64,000 nt of DNA from Seiridium cupressi (lineage: Eukaryota; Ascomycota; Sordariomycetes; Amphisphaeriales; Sporocadaceae): assembly GCA_036674765.1 (NCBI GenBank), contig JARVKI010000050.1, forward strand, positions 248,001 to 312,000, read 5' to 3'. The notes below the pieces were generated by a model that searched no databases, was not told where the DNA came from, and saw nothing but the letters and a program-made list of their open reading frames with translations. This document shows, piece after piece, positions 44,782-56,350 of this stretch (positions are counted from its first letter, which is position 1; each line of letters starts with the position of its first letter). The position numbers and the translations under genes are program-made.

Positions 44782-45053
44782 GAAACGCGTAAGACTAGAT
44801 CTCCAATTCCAATTAATGATAATATGCAGATATGTTCTATACAGTGTGCGGCTGCAGAGTAGAAACATTAAGAAGCCCGCGTGTGTTCGACATTCACCTA
44901 CCAATTCATATAAGGCTGATAATTGCTACCTTCTAGAGTATTTAATGATTGCGATGTCCAGCAACTGGGCACATATGGCAACCTAGTCTAGGGTGTAGGA
45001 TAGGACCTAGGCAGTTTCCAAGGGCCCAAGCTCCGAGTCTAAAAACCGACATG
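44782..45053. other. Intergenic between HET gene and MFS relic
   Basis: Under 300 bases. Probably 3' UTR of the HET gene; nothing else was recognised. Confidence 0.4.
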
Positions 45054-45581
45054 TTAGCACTCAATCAGAGCAGCGGCAGGCGAGAGACAAAATTTTCTAT
45101 ACACTGTCCCGTACCACTTAGGGCGGAACCTGAGTGGCACAATGTCCGTAAAGATCACGAGAATGGTACCACCACCAACGCCGTGCAGAGATCTCCCGAC
45201 CAGCATGAGAAGTATTTCGTGAGAAAGACAGTATAATAACGTTCCAGTTGCGAAAAATAGTAAATAAACGATGAGACAGAGCGGCTGGCCGAATATCTCG
45301 CTGATCGCTGCGTGGAATGACATGATGACGGCATTCGACAACAGGTAGGACATGTCGGTCCAGAAACCCTGCGTCATGTCGCCGCGAAGATCGGCTACAA
45401 TAGCCTGAAGAATGGCACCCGAATGAGCGCCTGTTATCATTTGGATCGTGTGCTTCGCGGACATAGGTGGTGAGGAACTTATACTCAGCGATGTGGCAAT
45501 AATGCAAGCATTGTGTGACATCATGAGTGAGATGCTTGACAGCACGGTCATGATGAGCAATCGTGCACTGCCGGTTTCCAT
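45054..45581 (-). pseudogene. Truncated MFS transporter relic (N-terminal part)
   Basis: The minus-strand frame begins METGSARLLIMTVLSS. After a probable intron (splice AG before AIVADLRG) it gives the beginning of a major-facilitator transporter: WTDMSYLLSNAVIMSFHAAI, SEIFGQP (the motif-A-like loop), LLMLVGRSLHGVGGG, and FTDIVPLRFRPKWYG. The similarity then stops abruptly: the rest of the twelve or fourteen helices is missing and the frame ends at 45054. The substrate cannot be guessed. A truncated, non-functional copy is the best reading. Confidence 0.7.
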
Positions 45582-46462
45582 TCTGATGTAATGATTATGG
45601 ACTGCTAGATGATTTCGACATCACTATCGGTGATGGCGATCACTATATCGTTGGTCTTAGGCTTGGCAAACATCGTGGAAGATGATATCGCATTCCACGA
45701 AAGATATCAAAAGATGAGTGTGATGGCGACTTGGTGATTTAGAGTGGCAAGTCCTGTCTTATGGTGTTTACTTATTTCACCCAACCCCCGGACTTGTATC
45801 GATGTTTGTTGGGAAAGTCCACTGTTCTTCAACGGCGAGCCCGAAGCTACCGATTCAGTAGATCATCCCGATTAAAGATCAATAGCCAGAAACGTTTTTC
45901 CATCATGATGAATAGCTAACGCAACGCTTTCAGAAACCTACTCATGCCGAACCGGCTTAGAGAGGTGTGAGTGACGTCAGCAGCTGGGCCTTATACTAAG
46001 GCGATCCTGGCGGTCCTAGAGGAGCTTGATCTCCTAATTCAGACACTGCACAATCTCTTAGCAATCCGATCAGGACATGGATGATTCGACTAGTACTATA
46101 GGAAGTTTCGACATCCACAGAACAAGCACTGCCCCTGCTGGATGCAGCAATTACCGCAGCATCTAGTACACTGCTGAAAGATCATAAATGCTATTACTCA
46201 CACGCGTTGAGGCGTCGGTCGCCTTATTGTTTGCCTCGTATTACATACTTGGCGCTTGGCGTTTCTCTATACACTGATCTGCAGGCCTCGCTTGTCCTTC
46301 AATGGTCGATCTTGAATATTGTCAGTGCCTGTCAGCCGTGTGTTCAATGGACTGGGATTACGTGCGCCAAGCGTTTTAGCGTGCTTGACGTTGTATAGAA
46401 TCTACTTAGTCTAGCAGTTCTTGATCCCCAAGCCTCGAAAGCGAGATTTACGTATATGCAAC
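45582..46462. other. Intergenic, no gene seen
   Basis: About 880 bases. A plus-strand frame at 46207-46398 has no motif. The end should hold the promoter of the gene at 46463. Confidence 0.45.
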
Positions 46463-47611
46463 ATGGCTACCCTGAAGAGCGTCCCTGTCAGGCTCCCCGC
46501 AGACAAGGTGCCGACCAAGCGCATGGTCAGGGACATTATCGGCACCTTTCTAACCCAAGAATGGCCCTCGGTCAACCTCGAGAGCCTGCAAATGTCCCAT
46601 CGTGTAAACTTTGCCAATGCCCATTGCCCGGTGGAACGGCCAAACACTACCCATGACGCATCCATCGAGCCCCTAAGGGTTTTCATCAAGTTTCACGAGA
46701 AGCCCGAGATTGACATTGAGATATTCAAGCATCTTGCTCCACGAAAGGACCAAGAGGCGCTCCTCTGTCACGACTTCGGGCAGTCGGAGTCGGGCCACGG
46801 GGCCAAGGTGCATGGCTTCTTCCAGACCGAAGATGGTACGCTGGGGAGAGTCGACGAGTTTTTGGATGCGCGCAACATGGAGCCCGAGGACGTCGAAGAT
46901 GGCGCGATAAGAGCAGACATTGCCAAGGCTATGGCGAACTTTTCTGCCATGGAACCGTCGGTGCCAGGGACGCCCGTAGCCGCCTACTACGACGCTATGG
47001 TTCCGGGCCTCCAAAAGTACCACAAGCTGGAAAAGCTCAAGGCACTGGGAAAAGAGGGAGGGGTCAGCATGGACAGCCTAGTCGACTACGACTTTGCATC
47101 GCGGGTAAGAATTGTGGTGGACGCAATGGAGGCCATCAAAGCCAAGGCAGGCTGGTGCATCCACGACGTCCAATTCATGAACACCATGGTTAAGAATCAC
47201 CCACAGCCATACGAAAGTAAGGTGGCTTTGATCGATTTTGAGTTGGTGATGCGCAACTACCGCGGCTTCGACATTGGCGGGCATTTCATGCAGAAAATGT
47301 TCAAATGGTTTGACGAGAAGAGCAAGATTGCCGACTGCAGAAAATACAGCGACGTCGAGAAGCGGCACTTTTGTGACGAGTATGCCAAGGAGTGGAACAG
47401 AGTGACAGGAGATGCCGATACGGGAGAACAGGTGATCCGGGAGGCGGAGTATGGTTACATGCTAGCCATAACTTTTGACATTCATAATATGCTGTGGTAC
47501 ATGGCCAAAGAGGACGACAAGGATCCGTTGAATCTCGAGGCGCTCAATAAGCTATATGATGAGTTTTCGGGACAGTATAGGAAGCTGGGGCTGGAGTCTC
47601 AAGTCAATTGA
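46463..47611 (+). CDS. Choline/ethanolamine-kinase-like protein, 382 aa
   Basis: Single exon, ATG at 46463 (aacATGG). The fold is the protein-kinase-like one of choline and ethanolamine kinases, which phosphorylate the head-group alcohol for phospholipid synthesis. An ATP-binding lobe strand LRVFIKFHE, the segment RVDEFLDARNMEPEDVED, the catalytic-loop CIHDVQFMN, the metal-binding ALIDFELVMRNYRGFDIGGHF (read as IDFE and NYRGFDIG) and a helical C-terminus are visible. The catalytic loop departs from the usual HNDxxxxN: the D and the last N are kept but the first H has slipped one position. The enzyme may therefore have a changed substrate or reduced activity. No targeting signal is present. 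Confidence 0.8.
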   Translation: MATLKSVPVRLPADKVPTKRMVRDIIGTFLTQEWPSVNLESLQMSHRVNFANAHCPVERPNTTHDASIEPLRVFIKFHEKPEIDIEIFKHLAPRKDQEALLCHDFGQSESGHGAKVHGFFQTEDGTLGRVDEFLDARNMEPEDVEDGAIRADIAKAMANFSAMEPSVPGTPVAAYYDAMVPGLQKYHKLEKLKALGKEGGVSMDSLVDYDFASRVRIVVDAMEAIKAKAGWCIHDVQFMNTMVKNHPQPYESKVALIDFELVMRNYRGFDIGGHFMQKMFKWFDEKSKIADCRKYSDVEKRHFCDEYAKEWNRVTGDADTGEQVIREAEYGYMLAITFDIHNMLWYMAKEDDKDPLNLEALNKLYDEFSGQYRKLGLESQVN

Positions 47612-47787
47612 GACTTATTTACTGGCCAGAAGTACTATACCAATTACTAGTCACTACATGTAATTCATTCTTTAGTGTTCACCTAGGCCACAGTTATAAT
47701 ACGTGCGACATGTATATCGTTAATCGGTTTGGTGAGAAATTTTAAGAAAATTTATCTGTTTGACAAGTGGAATGCTTTCGAAATAGA

Positions 47788-48234
47788 ATGGGCACCACAC
47801 GTGAGTCGGAACCTAGAATAGTAGGTGGTCATAGGGCGCCTAGCATTCCCACCTACCTTAATGACGACGACATTCAGCACGAAGACATCCCGCTGCATTG
47901 GTACAGGTACCAGCTCGACCAAGACCTAGGTAACCTCTACGTTCTTGTTGCAGCATATGCCGCCCGGCACATGCCCAGACTCAGGACCCTTGAACTTTCC
48001 TTAGGTGATACGGGACTGAACGTTATGATGGCATACGACGTATTGGAGGATGGCCGGAGAACATGGCTGGAATTCTTGGGCTCGCCGCCATTTGACCCTT
48101 CGTACGAAGTGAAGGAGGCTTGGCGTGACACTACCAAGGTTCTGGTTGGTGATCGTAGTACGGTGGACATACAACTGACGCACGAGCAGACGGATTTCAG
48201 CCAATGTTTAAATATGTATTTACCTACTTTCTGA
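47788..48234 (+). CDS. Hypothetical protein or gene fragment, 148 aa
   Basis: Open frame from the first ATG (MGTTRESEPRIVGGH), with protein-like content: PTYLNDDDIQHEDIPLHWYRY, LYVLVAAYAARHMPRLRTLELSL, PSYEVKEAWRDTTKVL. The middle looks like the helical/leucine-rich C-terminal part seen in fungal F-box-type hypothetical proteins. The N-terminal F-box is absent, so this may be a truncated copy. There is no conserved catalytic motif and I do not assign a function. Confidence 0.4.
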   Translation: MGTTRESEPRIVGGHRAPSIPTYLNDDDIQHEDIPLHWYRYQLDQDLGNLYVLVAAYAARHMPRLRTLELSLGDTGLNVMMAYDVLEDGRRTWLEFLGSPPFDPSYEVKEAWRDTTKVLVGDRSTVDIQLTHEQTDFSQCLNMYLPTF

Positions 48235-48480
48235 AACTTGAAGAAAACTCCATAATTATTGTAGTATGGTTTTCTATGTCTCGTACCTTTGACGACCATA
48301 AGTTGAGGAAGCATATCTACTTGATACATGGCACATGACTTCTTAAACTTAATCACAAAATTTAGAATCCTTAAGGACTATTCCATCGTATAATAGTTGT
48401 CTACAGTGTGCATAAGGGATTGTGGGAACAACATAGTTGATTGAGGTGCAAAAGTGCATCACACCAACCTGATTTTGAGC

Positions 48481-49161
48481 CTAAAATTTCCGTGGAATGT
48501 CCAATGCCATGATCACACCTCCTCTTCTAGTGAAAAGATCTGGGAGAGGTGCAGGCGGTATGAGGTCGGAATCTCCATTGTCATTGAGAGCTTCCTCGAG
48601 AGTACAGGTTCCTGTCCGAACAAATCCCATGGACCCATAAAGCCCAAGCGTCACTTGGTTCTCAGCTTTAACCATAATCCTGACCTGAATGCTCGGAGCG
48701 ATTCCGGATTTCCTAGCAAGAAACTCAAAAGCGGTTTGGCATAACTTTTTGCCCAATCCCTTGCCTCGATACCCAGGTAACGTATACAGACTCAACATCT
48801 GCCACTTCTCTTGTAGCTCATCTGGTAACGGGGCAGATTGGCCGGACTCGGCAGGTAGCTGGTAATCGTCTGCAGTGATGGGTCCGCGTAGAGTGACTTG
48901 TGCAGGCCATTCGCTCACTCCTTGATCCGAAGTAACAGCGCAAATAAAGGTTTCTTTCAAAGGGTCTGTGATACGCCCAATCCAGGTTTCTTCGGAGAAA
49001 GCTGATTCAATCTGAAGCGTCGACGAGAATGCTGTTGGTGATAACTCTAGAGCTTTGAGACGTAGAGTTTTGTATTGGCGCGCTTGGTATGAGATGTTCG
49101 GATCGTCCCGATCGATTTTCAAGTATTTTGCCTCCATTTTGCCGAGTATTGGTAAATTCAT
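48481..49161 (-). CDS. GNAT-family acetyltransferase, 226 aa
   Basis: Single exon. The GNAT fold transfers acetyl from acetyl-CoA to an amine. The key motif for the CoA pyrophosphate is LPGYRGKGLGKKLCQTAFEF, preceded by the strand MLSLYTL. The following blocks are VRIMVKAENQVTLGLYGSMGF and VRTGTC. An insertion of polar residues at about 100-125 precedes the core. Two starts are possible: 49161 (MNLPILGK) and 49137 (MEAKYLKI). I list the longer. The substrate is unknown. There is no signal peptide. Confidence 0.88.
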   Translation of the reverse strand: MNLPILGKMEAKYLKIDRDDPNISYQARQYKTLRLKALELSPTAFSSTLQIESAFSEETWIGRITDPLKETFICAVTSDQGVSEWPAQVTLRGPITADDYQLPAESGQSAPLPDELQEKWQMLSLYTLPGYRGKGLGKKLCQTAFEFLARKSGIAPSIQVRIMVKAENQVTLGLYGSMGFVRTGTCTLEEALNDNGDSDLIPPAPLPDLFTRRGGVIMALDIPRKF

Positions 49162-49997
49162 CGTTGGCAGAGTTACTTGTTCACGGATATGGACTCATTT
49201 TTAACTGAATATGGTGACTCCGAGCTACTCCGAGCTCGGAAAGCGATCTAAGTGGGTTTTGAATTTTGTGGATGTTCCTCACTTGCATTTAAGATTACAG
49301 CTCTCTACTAGCTCGAGAAAACCTGTGACGGCGTGGTTCTGCAGCAGCTTGAAGCTGCTGGCAGAACACGCAGGAACTGTTTGGATCAAGTGGGGCCACG
49401 GCAGCTCCAAAGGAGTTGGAAGGCAGTTTTAGATTTTTCATTAATCTGACCGCATATTGCAGCAAAGCCTCCATGACGTTCAGACCGTGACAAAAGCCTT
49501 GCAAGGCCTAGCATTGAATAGGGTTTGCCTGCCAGAGGTTCGTATGTTAACACATGCAAAGGGTTATTCAAATACAGTACTGGTCTCTGATCACTAGCAC
49601 TGAGATGTCCTTTATTGATATCACGAAATTCTCAAGCTCATTTTATCCGTGTCCTAGATTGTGTCGCAATCTTTAGCATCGCAATCAAACATGACTGAGA
49701 TACTGAGGAGACGCGATCGTAGGATTTCAAGATGAAATAAAACATGCAGATGTTGAAAACAGTATAATTGTGGATGATTACCGTAGATAGACAGCTAATA
49801 ATTCCTTGGAAAGGTGCTCACATCCTCCATAGATCTGCCGCTTCTTTTCTACCAGTCTGCTCAGACGATCGATGTAATTACAATATTGATGACCAAGTTA
49901 CCGCACGATTGACAAAACTCTATTCGGAGCCTTACGATTCTTCACCGAGACAAGCAACAAGAGGGTGAGGGGAGCGTAGATCTAGTCACAAGACATA
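49162..49997. other. Intergenic, contains one hairpin-forming stretch
   Basis: No supported gene. At 49338-49367 an almost perfect inverted repeat (arms of about 14-15 bases around CAGCAGCTT and AAGCTGCTG, one-base loop) could form a strong hairpin. Confidence 0.45.
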
Positions 49998-50002
49998 CAG
50001 AC

Positions 50003-50150
50003 TGATGGACGGCAATATGGGGAGAAATCCGTATATTGAGGTCCTCCGTGAGGATGATGATTAAGGGAGAAGGAAGCTCCCCTCTGCTGCCGTAAAGGCC
50101 TAAGACTAAGAACCCCACTGATCCACCCCACGTAGTCTGTGCGTTTATCA
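50003..50150 (-). repeat. Left LTR of the outer element (3' LTR), 148 bp
   Basis: Starts tgatggacgg and ends gcgtttatca. It is the same length as the right LTR and differs from it at about four positions, all G/A or C/T changes. It retains normal CpA and TpG and so has not been saturated by RIP. Confidence 0.9.
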
Positions 50151-50158
50151 CCCCCCCG
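50151..50158 (-). promoter_or_regulatory. Probable polypurine tract of the outer element
   Basis: Seven C followed by G directly next to the left LTR. On the minus strand this is CGGGGGGG immediately before the LTR, where the plus-strand primer of an LTR element sits. It fits leftward orientation. Confidence 0.6.
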
Positions 50159-53100
50159 TAGGCCAAACGGCTAAAAAGAGGGCATCGTTATAAAGTTTAT
50201 TTACTAAATTACGTGAATTATAGTATTTTAGTATAAAATAAAGGGATTAAATTGGTTTAGTTCTTTTTTAATATATGTAATATAAGAAAATAAGTATAAA
50301 AAATAGTAAAACTGGGTATAATACTAACCGTTTACTTATTATAAGCAGTTTATAAGCTTTAATTAGCGAATAAAATTGCCGTGCTTAACCTTTTCAAGTA
50401 GTTTAATTAAGCTATCTACTATTATTTTAACGCCGGTAATATATTGGATTTTAAACGTATATTTGCGTTTAGCGTTAAAAATTTATTTATATTTAATATT
50501 AATATAACGTATTTTAACGTTTTTAAATGGATTTATAATAACGTAAATTACGTTAGCGGAGTCCGTAAATAATAATAACGGTTTTAATTAATTAAAGTTA
50601 AAGTTTTTTAAGATAAAGTTGATTTATCGGAGTAATTAGCCTATTAATATAATATTATAGAATTCCGCTTTTATAAAGCTTATTAAAACTAATAGCATCT
50701 TTTTAGATTTTTAATAGATAAAAGCTTTAATAAAAAAGATTATATAACTATTAATTAAATATTTAATACCGAAAACGTTATTATAAGTAGCGTTTAAAAT
50801 ATTATATAAATTAAGATTATTAATAGTATATTTACCGCCGATAATAATACCTAGGTTAATAATATTTGCGACGTATTTAATAAAGTGTTTTTAAACTTTA
50901 AAGTGTTTTTTAAAAGGGTTAGCGTTTATTTCGTAAAGTTTATTATTAATATATATAATATTTAATTTTAAACCAGTTAAAAGATAATTAATTAATTTAA
51001 TTTAACGTTAATATTCCTTAGTTTTGCTTTTAAATGGTTGCTAAATGATAAATAACTAGAATTTAAGTCGCTAAAGTGTTATAATTAGTATTAAATTTTT
51101 AATACTATACTTTTTAATAAGCTTTTTCGCAAACGCGGGTTAATTAAGCCAAATTTAACGTATTATTTTATTACGTTTAATTTAAAATCCGAGGAAATTA
51201 GCGTTTTTATTAAAAGCTTTAAATTTAAAGTAAATAAAAAGTTTAATAATAATTTAAATAATATTAATTATTATTAAAACACTAATTTTAAAGTTATTTA
51301 TATATAAAATAAAAAGGACTCCTTTTATAAAGTGTTTAAAAAGGTATTAATCCGATAATATAAATTTAAAGTTATATTATTTAATAATAAAGATAAAGGT
51401 TTTATATTATTAAATAAATGCTTTTTAAAGATTATATAAAGCGCGTTATAAACAGTAGGCTTTATTTAATTTATTAAAATAACCGTAAAGTTACTTTATA
51501 AAAACTAATTGCTTTATTTTTATAATTACGTAAAGGAAAGTAATAACTACGTTAAATTATTTAAATTTAAGATTTTAAATAATTATAATTATAAAGAAGA
51601 TTTTAATTAAAATACTATTTATAACGGCGGTGTAAATATTTTATACCTTTTAAAAGTCGTTGATTTTATAATTACTTTAAATAATTTAGCGAGCTTTATT
51701 CTTAATTTAATTACCGTGCTAATTAAACTTTTAATTAAAAACTTATTTACCGGGTAGGATTTAAACTTTAATTAAAGGATTAACGAGCATTTAAATTTAA
51801 TATTATTAAAAGTCGTTAATTTACTTATTAAACGCAAGTTATTATTTATCTTAATATTAAAATCTAGTTTATTTAAAGTTTTTAAATAGTGGGTGGTTAG
51901 GATTTTTAATAGTAGTAAATATAGTTTTTACTTTAAAGTAAAGGAGGGTAATAATAAAAGGGTTAAGGTTTTAAAAGGATTAATTTTATTTAAAATATAA
52001 AAGGGATTTACTTTTAACGGCGTTTAAAAGCTTTTTTAAATTATATTCTTTTTAAAGTCTTTTTTTATACGTTTTATAAATTCCTCCTTTTATATAATAA
52101 TAAGTTTCTTTTTATATATATCCGTATTAATAACTTTATTTTAAATATCTTTAATTAATTCGTATAGTTAGGCTTTATTAAAAGGAGGATTTTATAATAA
52201 CGGTGTTTCGTCGGTAATTTATTAGATTTCGATATCGGTAAAAATATTAAAAAACTCGTTAAAAAGGTCTTCTTCTTTTTTATCGGGTTTAAGAAAAAAA
52301 GGATATTTAATTAATATAAAAAGGGTTTCGAAAAAAGGTGTAAACTGTTATTATTACTCGTTAAATTTAAAGTTAAAGGTTTAAATCTTTTTATTAATAA
52401 TAGTTTATTTATTAAATTTAAGTGTTGGTTAAAAAGGTGGACTTTTATTAAGTAAAGGTCGAATATTAATAATTTTTATTATTTTATCTCGGTTTTTAAT
52501 AAGGGATTCGAATTAAACCTCGTAATTAAAATCTTTAATATTAAATAAAACTAAATCTATTTAATTATTAAAAACTACGTCGGAATAACAAATTACTTTG
52601 CAAATACTGGAAATATAAACGTAATAAATTATATTATATATATTATTATAATTAATTAAATGGCCTTTAAAGGCTTTAGTTTTAATTCGGTAAAAATAAA
52701 GAGTTTTCTTTTAAACCCAGGCTTTACAGCCTTAGGTTTTTAAATAAACAATATATAGAATATAATACTCTATATAAAGTTTTAACTAAATATAAAGACG
52801 TTAATAAGGATTAAGGTTTTTAAAGTTAAAGGAAAAAGGAAGGAGGTTAAAGACGATTATATTAATAGTTTCGCCGTATAGCTAAAAGTATAAAAAAAAA
52901 CTAATAACAATTAAAACACAACGCGTAAATTTTATAATAAATATACCTGCCTTTTTAACTCGTTTTACTATTTCGTAATAATCCGTAACTAATAAGCGAA
53001 TTACACTTTTACGGCTTTAAAACCATTTAATAAACTTAAGAAATTTAATACCGTTATTAATTTAAATAACTTAAATTATTTTAGTTATTTATCGTTTAAA

Positions 53101-54709
53101 TATAAATATTAAGTTAATAATAACGTTAAATATAGTTTTAATTAATTTATCTTTAATAAAGCGTATTTAATAATAAATGTAATAGGTATTTATTATATAA
53201 ATTATATGTTTTTTAAATTTATAACCTGTTTTATAAAGGATAATATTAAGAAAGATTAAAGAGAAAGGTTTTTAAACAGGGACTATTAGGATATAATTGA
53301 CTAAAAAGTGAGCTTTACCTAGCTTATAAGCTTTATAATTATAATTATATACTTTTTTACGTGTAATTAATATATTAACTCTTTTATAAATTAATAATAC
53401 CCGTTTAAAACCAGCGTAAAATATACGTTTATATATTTATTTATATATAATACGTAGTGTTAATATATATTTAAAATTAATATATAAAATTATTAAAAAG
53501 GATTTAATTAATTTAAAGACTTTAAAATCCTTTACTTTAAAGATTACTATTTAATTAACCTAAGTGATAACAGTAATTTTAAAACGTAATTTTTTAATTA
53601 CGATGGTGTTAAAATAATTATTAAAAACTAATCCATCGATTTTAAATTAACCGTTACTTAATATATTAAAAGGAGCTGTTTTAAAATATAAAGCCTTTTT
53701 AATAATAAGGTTAGTAAACTTATTATTAAATCTTAATACTAGTATTATAATTAATCCGTAGCCGGTAGTAAACGCGTTACTTTTATTATTTAATAAAAAG
53801 GTAAAAGGTTTATTAAAATCCGTATAAAATTTAAACCATTTAAAGTCGTTAAAAGTGTAATTTAAACAATTTAAATCTTTAATAATAATGTTTTTAATTA
53901 TATTATTTTTAAGTTAACTTTAAATTAAAATAATAATAAGATTATTTATAACGTGGTTAAATTTATCCATATTTATAATAATTATTTAAAAAAGGTTTAT
54001 ATTTAATATATTTAGTAAAACTAAACTAATTAACTTATTTAATTTAATAAAAATAAGCTTATAAGCAAATTTATTCTTTTCGTTTAGCTTTTTATTATTA
54101 CGATTTATTAAAATAATTAAACTTTAATTATTAATAAAGTAATTAAAAGCTAAATAGTAATATTTATTATATATATTATATTAAGTTTAATTAATTAAGT
54201 GCCATCGATTATATAATATATATTATATATTTATATAAGTTAGATTAATTATATTAAAAGGAGGGGTTTATTTAAGTTTCGGCTAGTTTATTATTTTACT
54301 TATAAAAAACTTTTAATTATTTATTAAAAACTAAGTAAAAGTAGTGGATTTTAAATTGTTTTTACGAAAGTTAATAAGTTAAAAACCTTTTTTAACTATT
54401 TAATTAACTTTAAACTAGATTTTAATAATTAATTAAAGTTAGTTAAGCTTATAATTACGGAAGTCGTAATATAGTTTTTTATATTAAAACTTATTAACTT
54501 TTTTAAAAGGTTTTAATACGGTAAGGATTATTATATTATTTAAAATAAAATATTTAAGTTTAAAAAGTCTCTTTTTTATTTTTATAACGGTATTAAAATA
54601 ATTTTAAAGAGTTAATTCTAGCTTTTAAATGTTTTATTTATTAATTAGTTTTTATATAAAATCTTTTAAAGCTTTAAAAATAAATTTAATAATAAAATCG
54701 TAGATAACT
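50159..54709 (-). mobile_element. RIP-degraded interior of the outer element (larger part)
   Basis: AT-saturated sequence full of TTA/TAA strings, without a sustained open frame. It presumably carries the polymerase end of the outer element, given the leftward orientation. No domain could be read by eye on either strand. Confidence 0.6.
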
Positions 54710-54714
54710 TTAAA

Positions 54715-55150
54715 TATTACGAACGTAGCCCGGTTAAGGGTACGAACCACGACCGGCAAGTAATAAACAGGTATTTAAGTGCCCTTTAATTTAAAGGGAT
54801 ATTTACATTAATAAGTGGTAGGTACCACTGTTTAATTAAACGGTAGGACCCTTAATTAAAAGTGCTTAAGGCTAATACGCTAAGTAAATATAAATAAATA
54901 TAAGTAAACTAAATTAATAAAAAAATAAATAAATATATATATAATAAACGTTTTTTATATAAATAATTATTATTTTAATAATTAATTTAAGTATTTATCT
55001 ACTTATAAATAAGGCTTATTAAGCCTTAACGATTATATTTTTATTTTTTAAAACTTAATATTCTTATTTTATATTACGTATCCTATTAATATAAACCTAA
55101 TATTAATATATTATTTTAAAATTTATTTTAACGATAATATATTCGTTATA
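54715..55150 (+). repeat. 5' LTR of the nested Ty3/gypsy element
   Basis: 436 bp starting tattacgaacgta and ending attcgttata; the pair aligns over its whole length with the copy at 61574. The expected TG...CA ends have become TA...TA, as RIP would produce. It contains the conserved acgaccggcaagt and cggtaggacccttaatta strings. Confidence 0.85.
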
Positions 55151-56350
55151 TTTTAATTATTTTTATTTAAATACGTATTCTAGTTTAGGAATTATTAAAT
55201 AATACTTTATAAATAATAATAACACTTTAAACTCTTAATAGAAGTAACGTTAGAAATCTAACTAGCGGACTTAACGCCTTACGTATAATATATTAAATGT
55301 AATAATAATAATAAAAGTTAATAATATAACTAACTAACCTTTAATAAGCTTACGATAACGTTTATAACGATAATTAATAGTTTATTAAATAAATCGCGGC
55401 CATCTTTATTATAATACCTATCGCTTATAAAATTAATTATAAAATATTAATATTATAGTTTTATAATAGTAAAGACGGTAGCGTTTAAGGATTCCTTACC
55501 CAGGCAAAAGTATACTTACGCTTTTATAAAGATAATATTAGTAACAATTCTAATAAAATATTATATATTACCGGATTCTTAAAAAATAACGCTTTTAAAT
55601 AGTTTAAACTAATTATAAGAGATTACTTTAATAATAATAAAAATAATAAAGACGAAAAGACTAAAAAAGTTTTCACCAGTTATAATAAGTTTAAACGACG
55701 CTTTAAAGCTATTTTTAACAACTTAAATAAGGTTTATATAATAAAAAAGAAGCTTATATAATTTAAATAAAAAAACTTTATAACTAAATACGCATTAAAA
55801 TTTAAGCAAATCGCCTTTAAAACCGAGTAGAGCGACGATAATACCTTTATAACGCTCTTTTATACAGGGCTTAAAAAAGGCATTAAAAACGAAGTTATTA
55901 AAGAAGATTAATTAAAAGACTTTAATATTTATATTAAAAGGATTATTAAGATTAATAACCGTTTATATAAAAAATAATTTAAAAAGCGAGGATAATTAAA
56001 AAGATTATAAATTAATACGTAAATACGGCTTTAAATTAATACCAGCCGGTTACGATAAAATAATTAATATCGCCTAAAAAACGAATAACGCGGGAAAATA
56101 TCTTACGAAAAACATAATAAACTTATAAACCTTAACGTTATAAAGCGAGAAAACGGTAGGTACGATAAAAAATCGGTAACGTATTATAATTACGAAAAAA
56201 CAAGATATTTCGCTAACAAATACCGCTCGCTTAAAAAAAAGCGACCCTTTAAACCAGTCCCAAAAAGACGACAAATTAACCTTATTACGAAAAAATTAGC
56301 TAAATACGACAGTTTATTTTAAGCGGCATATTATAACGACTAATATAAGA
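55151..56350 (+). pseudogene. Probable gag region of the nested element
   Basis: Position directly after the 5' LTR and before polymerase sequence implies gag. Charged stretches rich in K and N codons are visible between stops, but no capsid or zinc-knuckle motif can be read with certainty. Confidence 0.35.

Noticed and set aside
56074..56274. Hydrophobic open frame on the minus strand within the Ty3/gypsy interior
   Set aside because: Arises from AT-rich RIP sequence; the polymerase relics lie on the plus strand.
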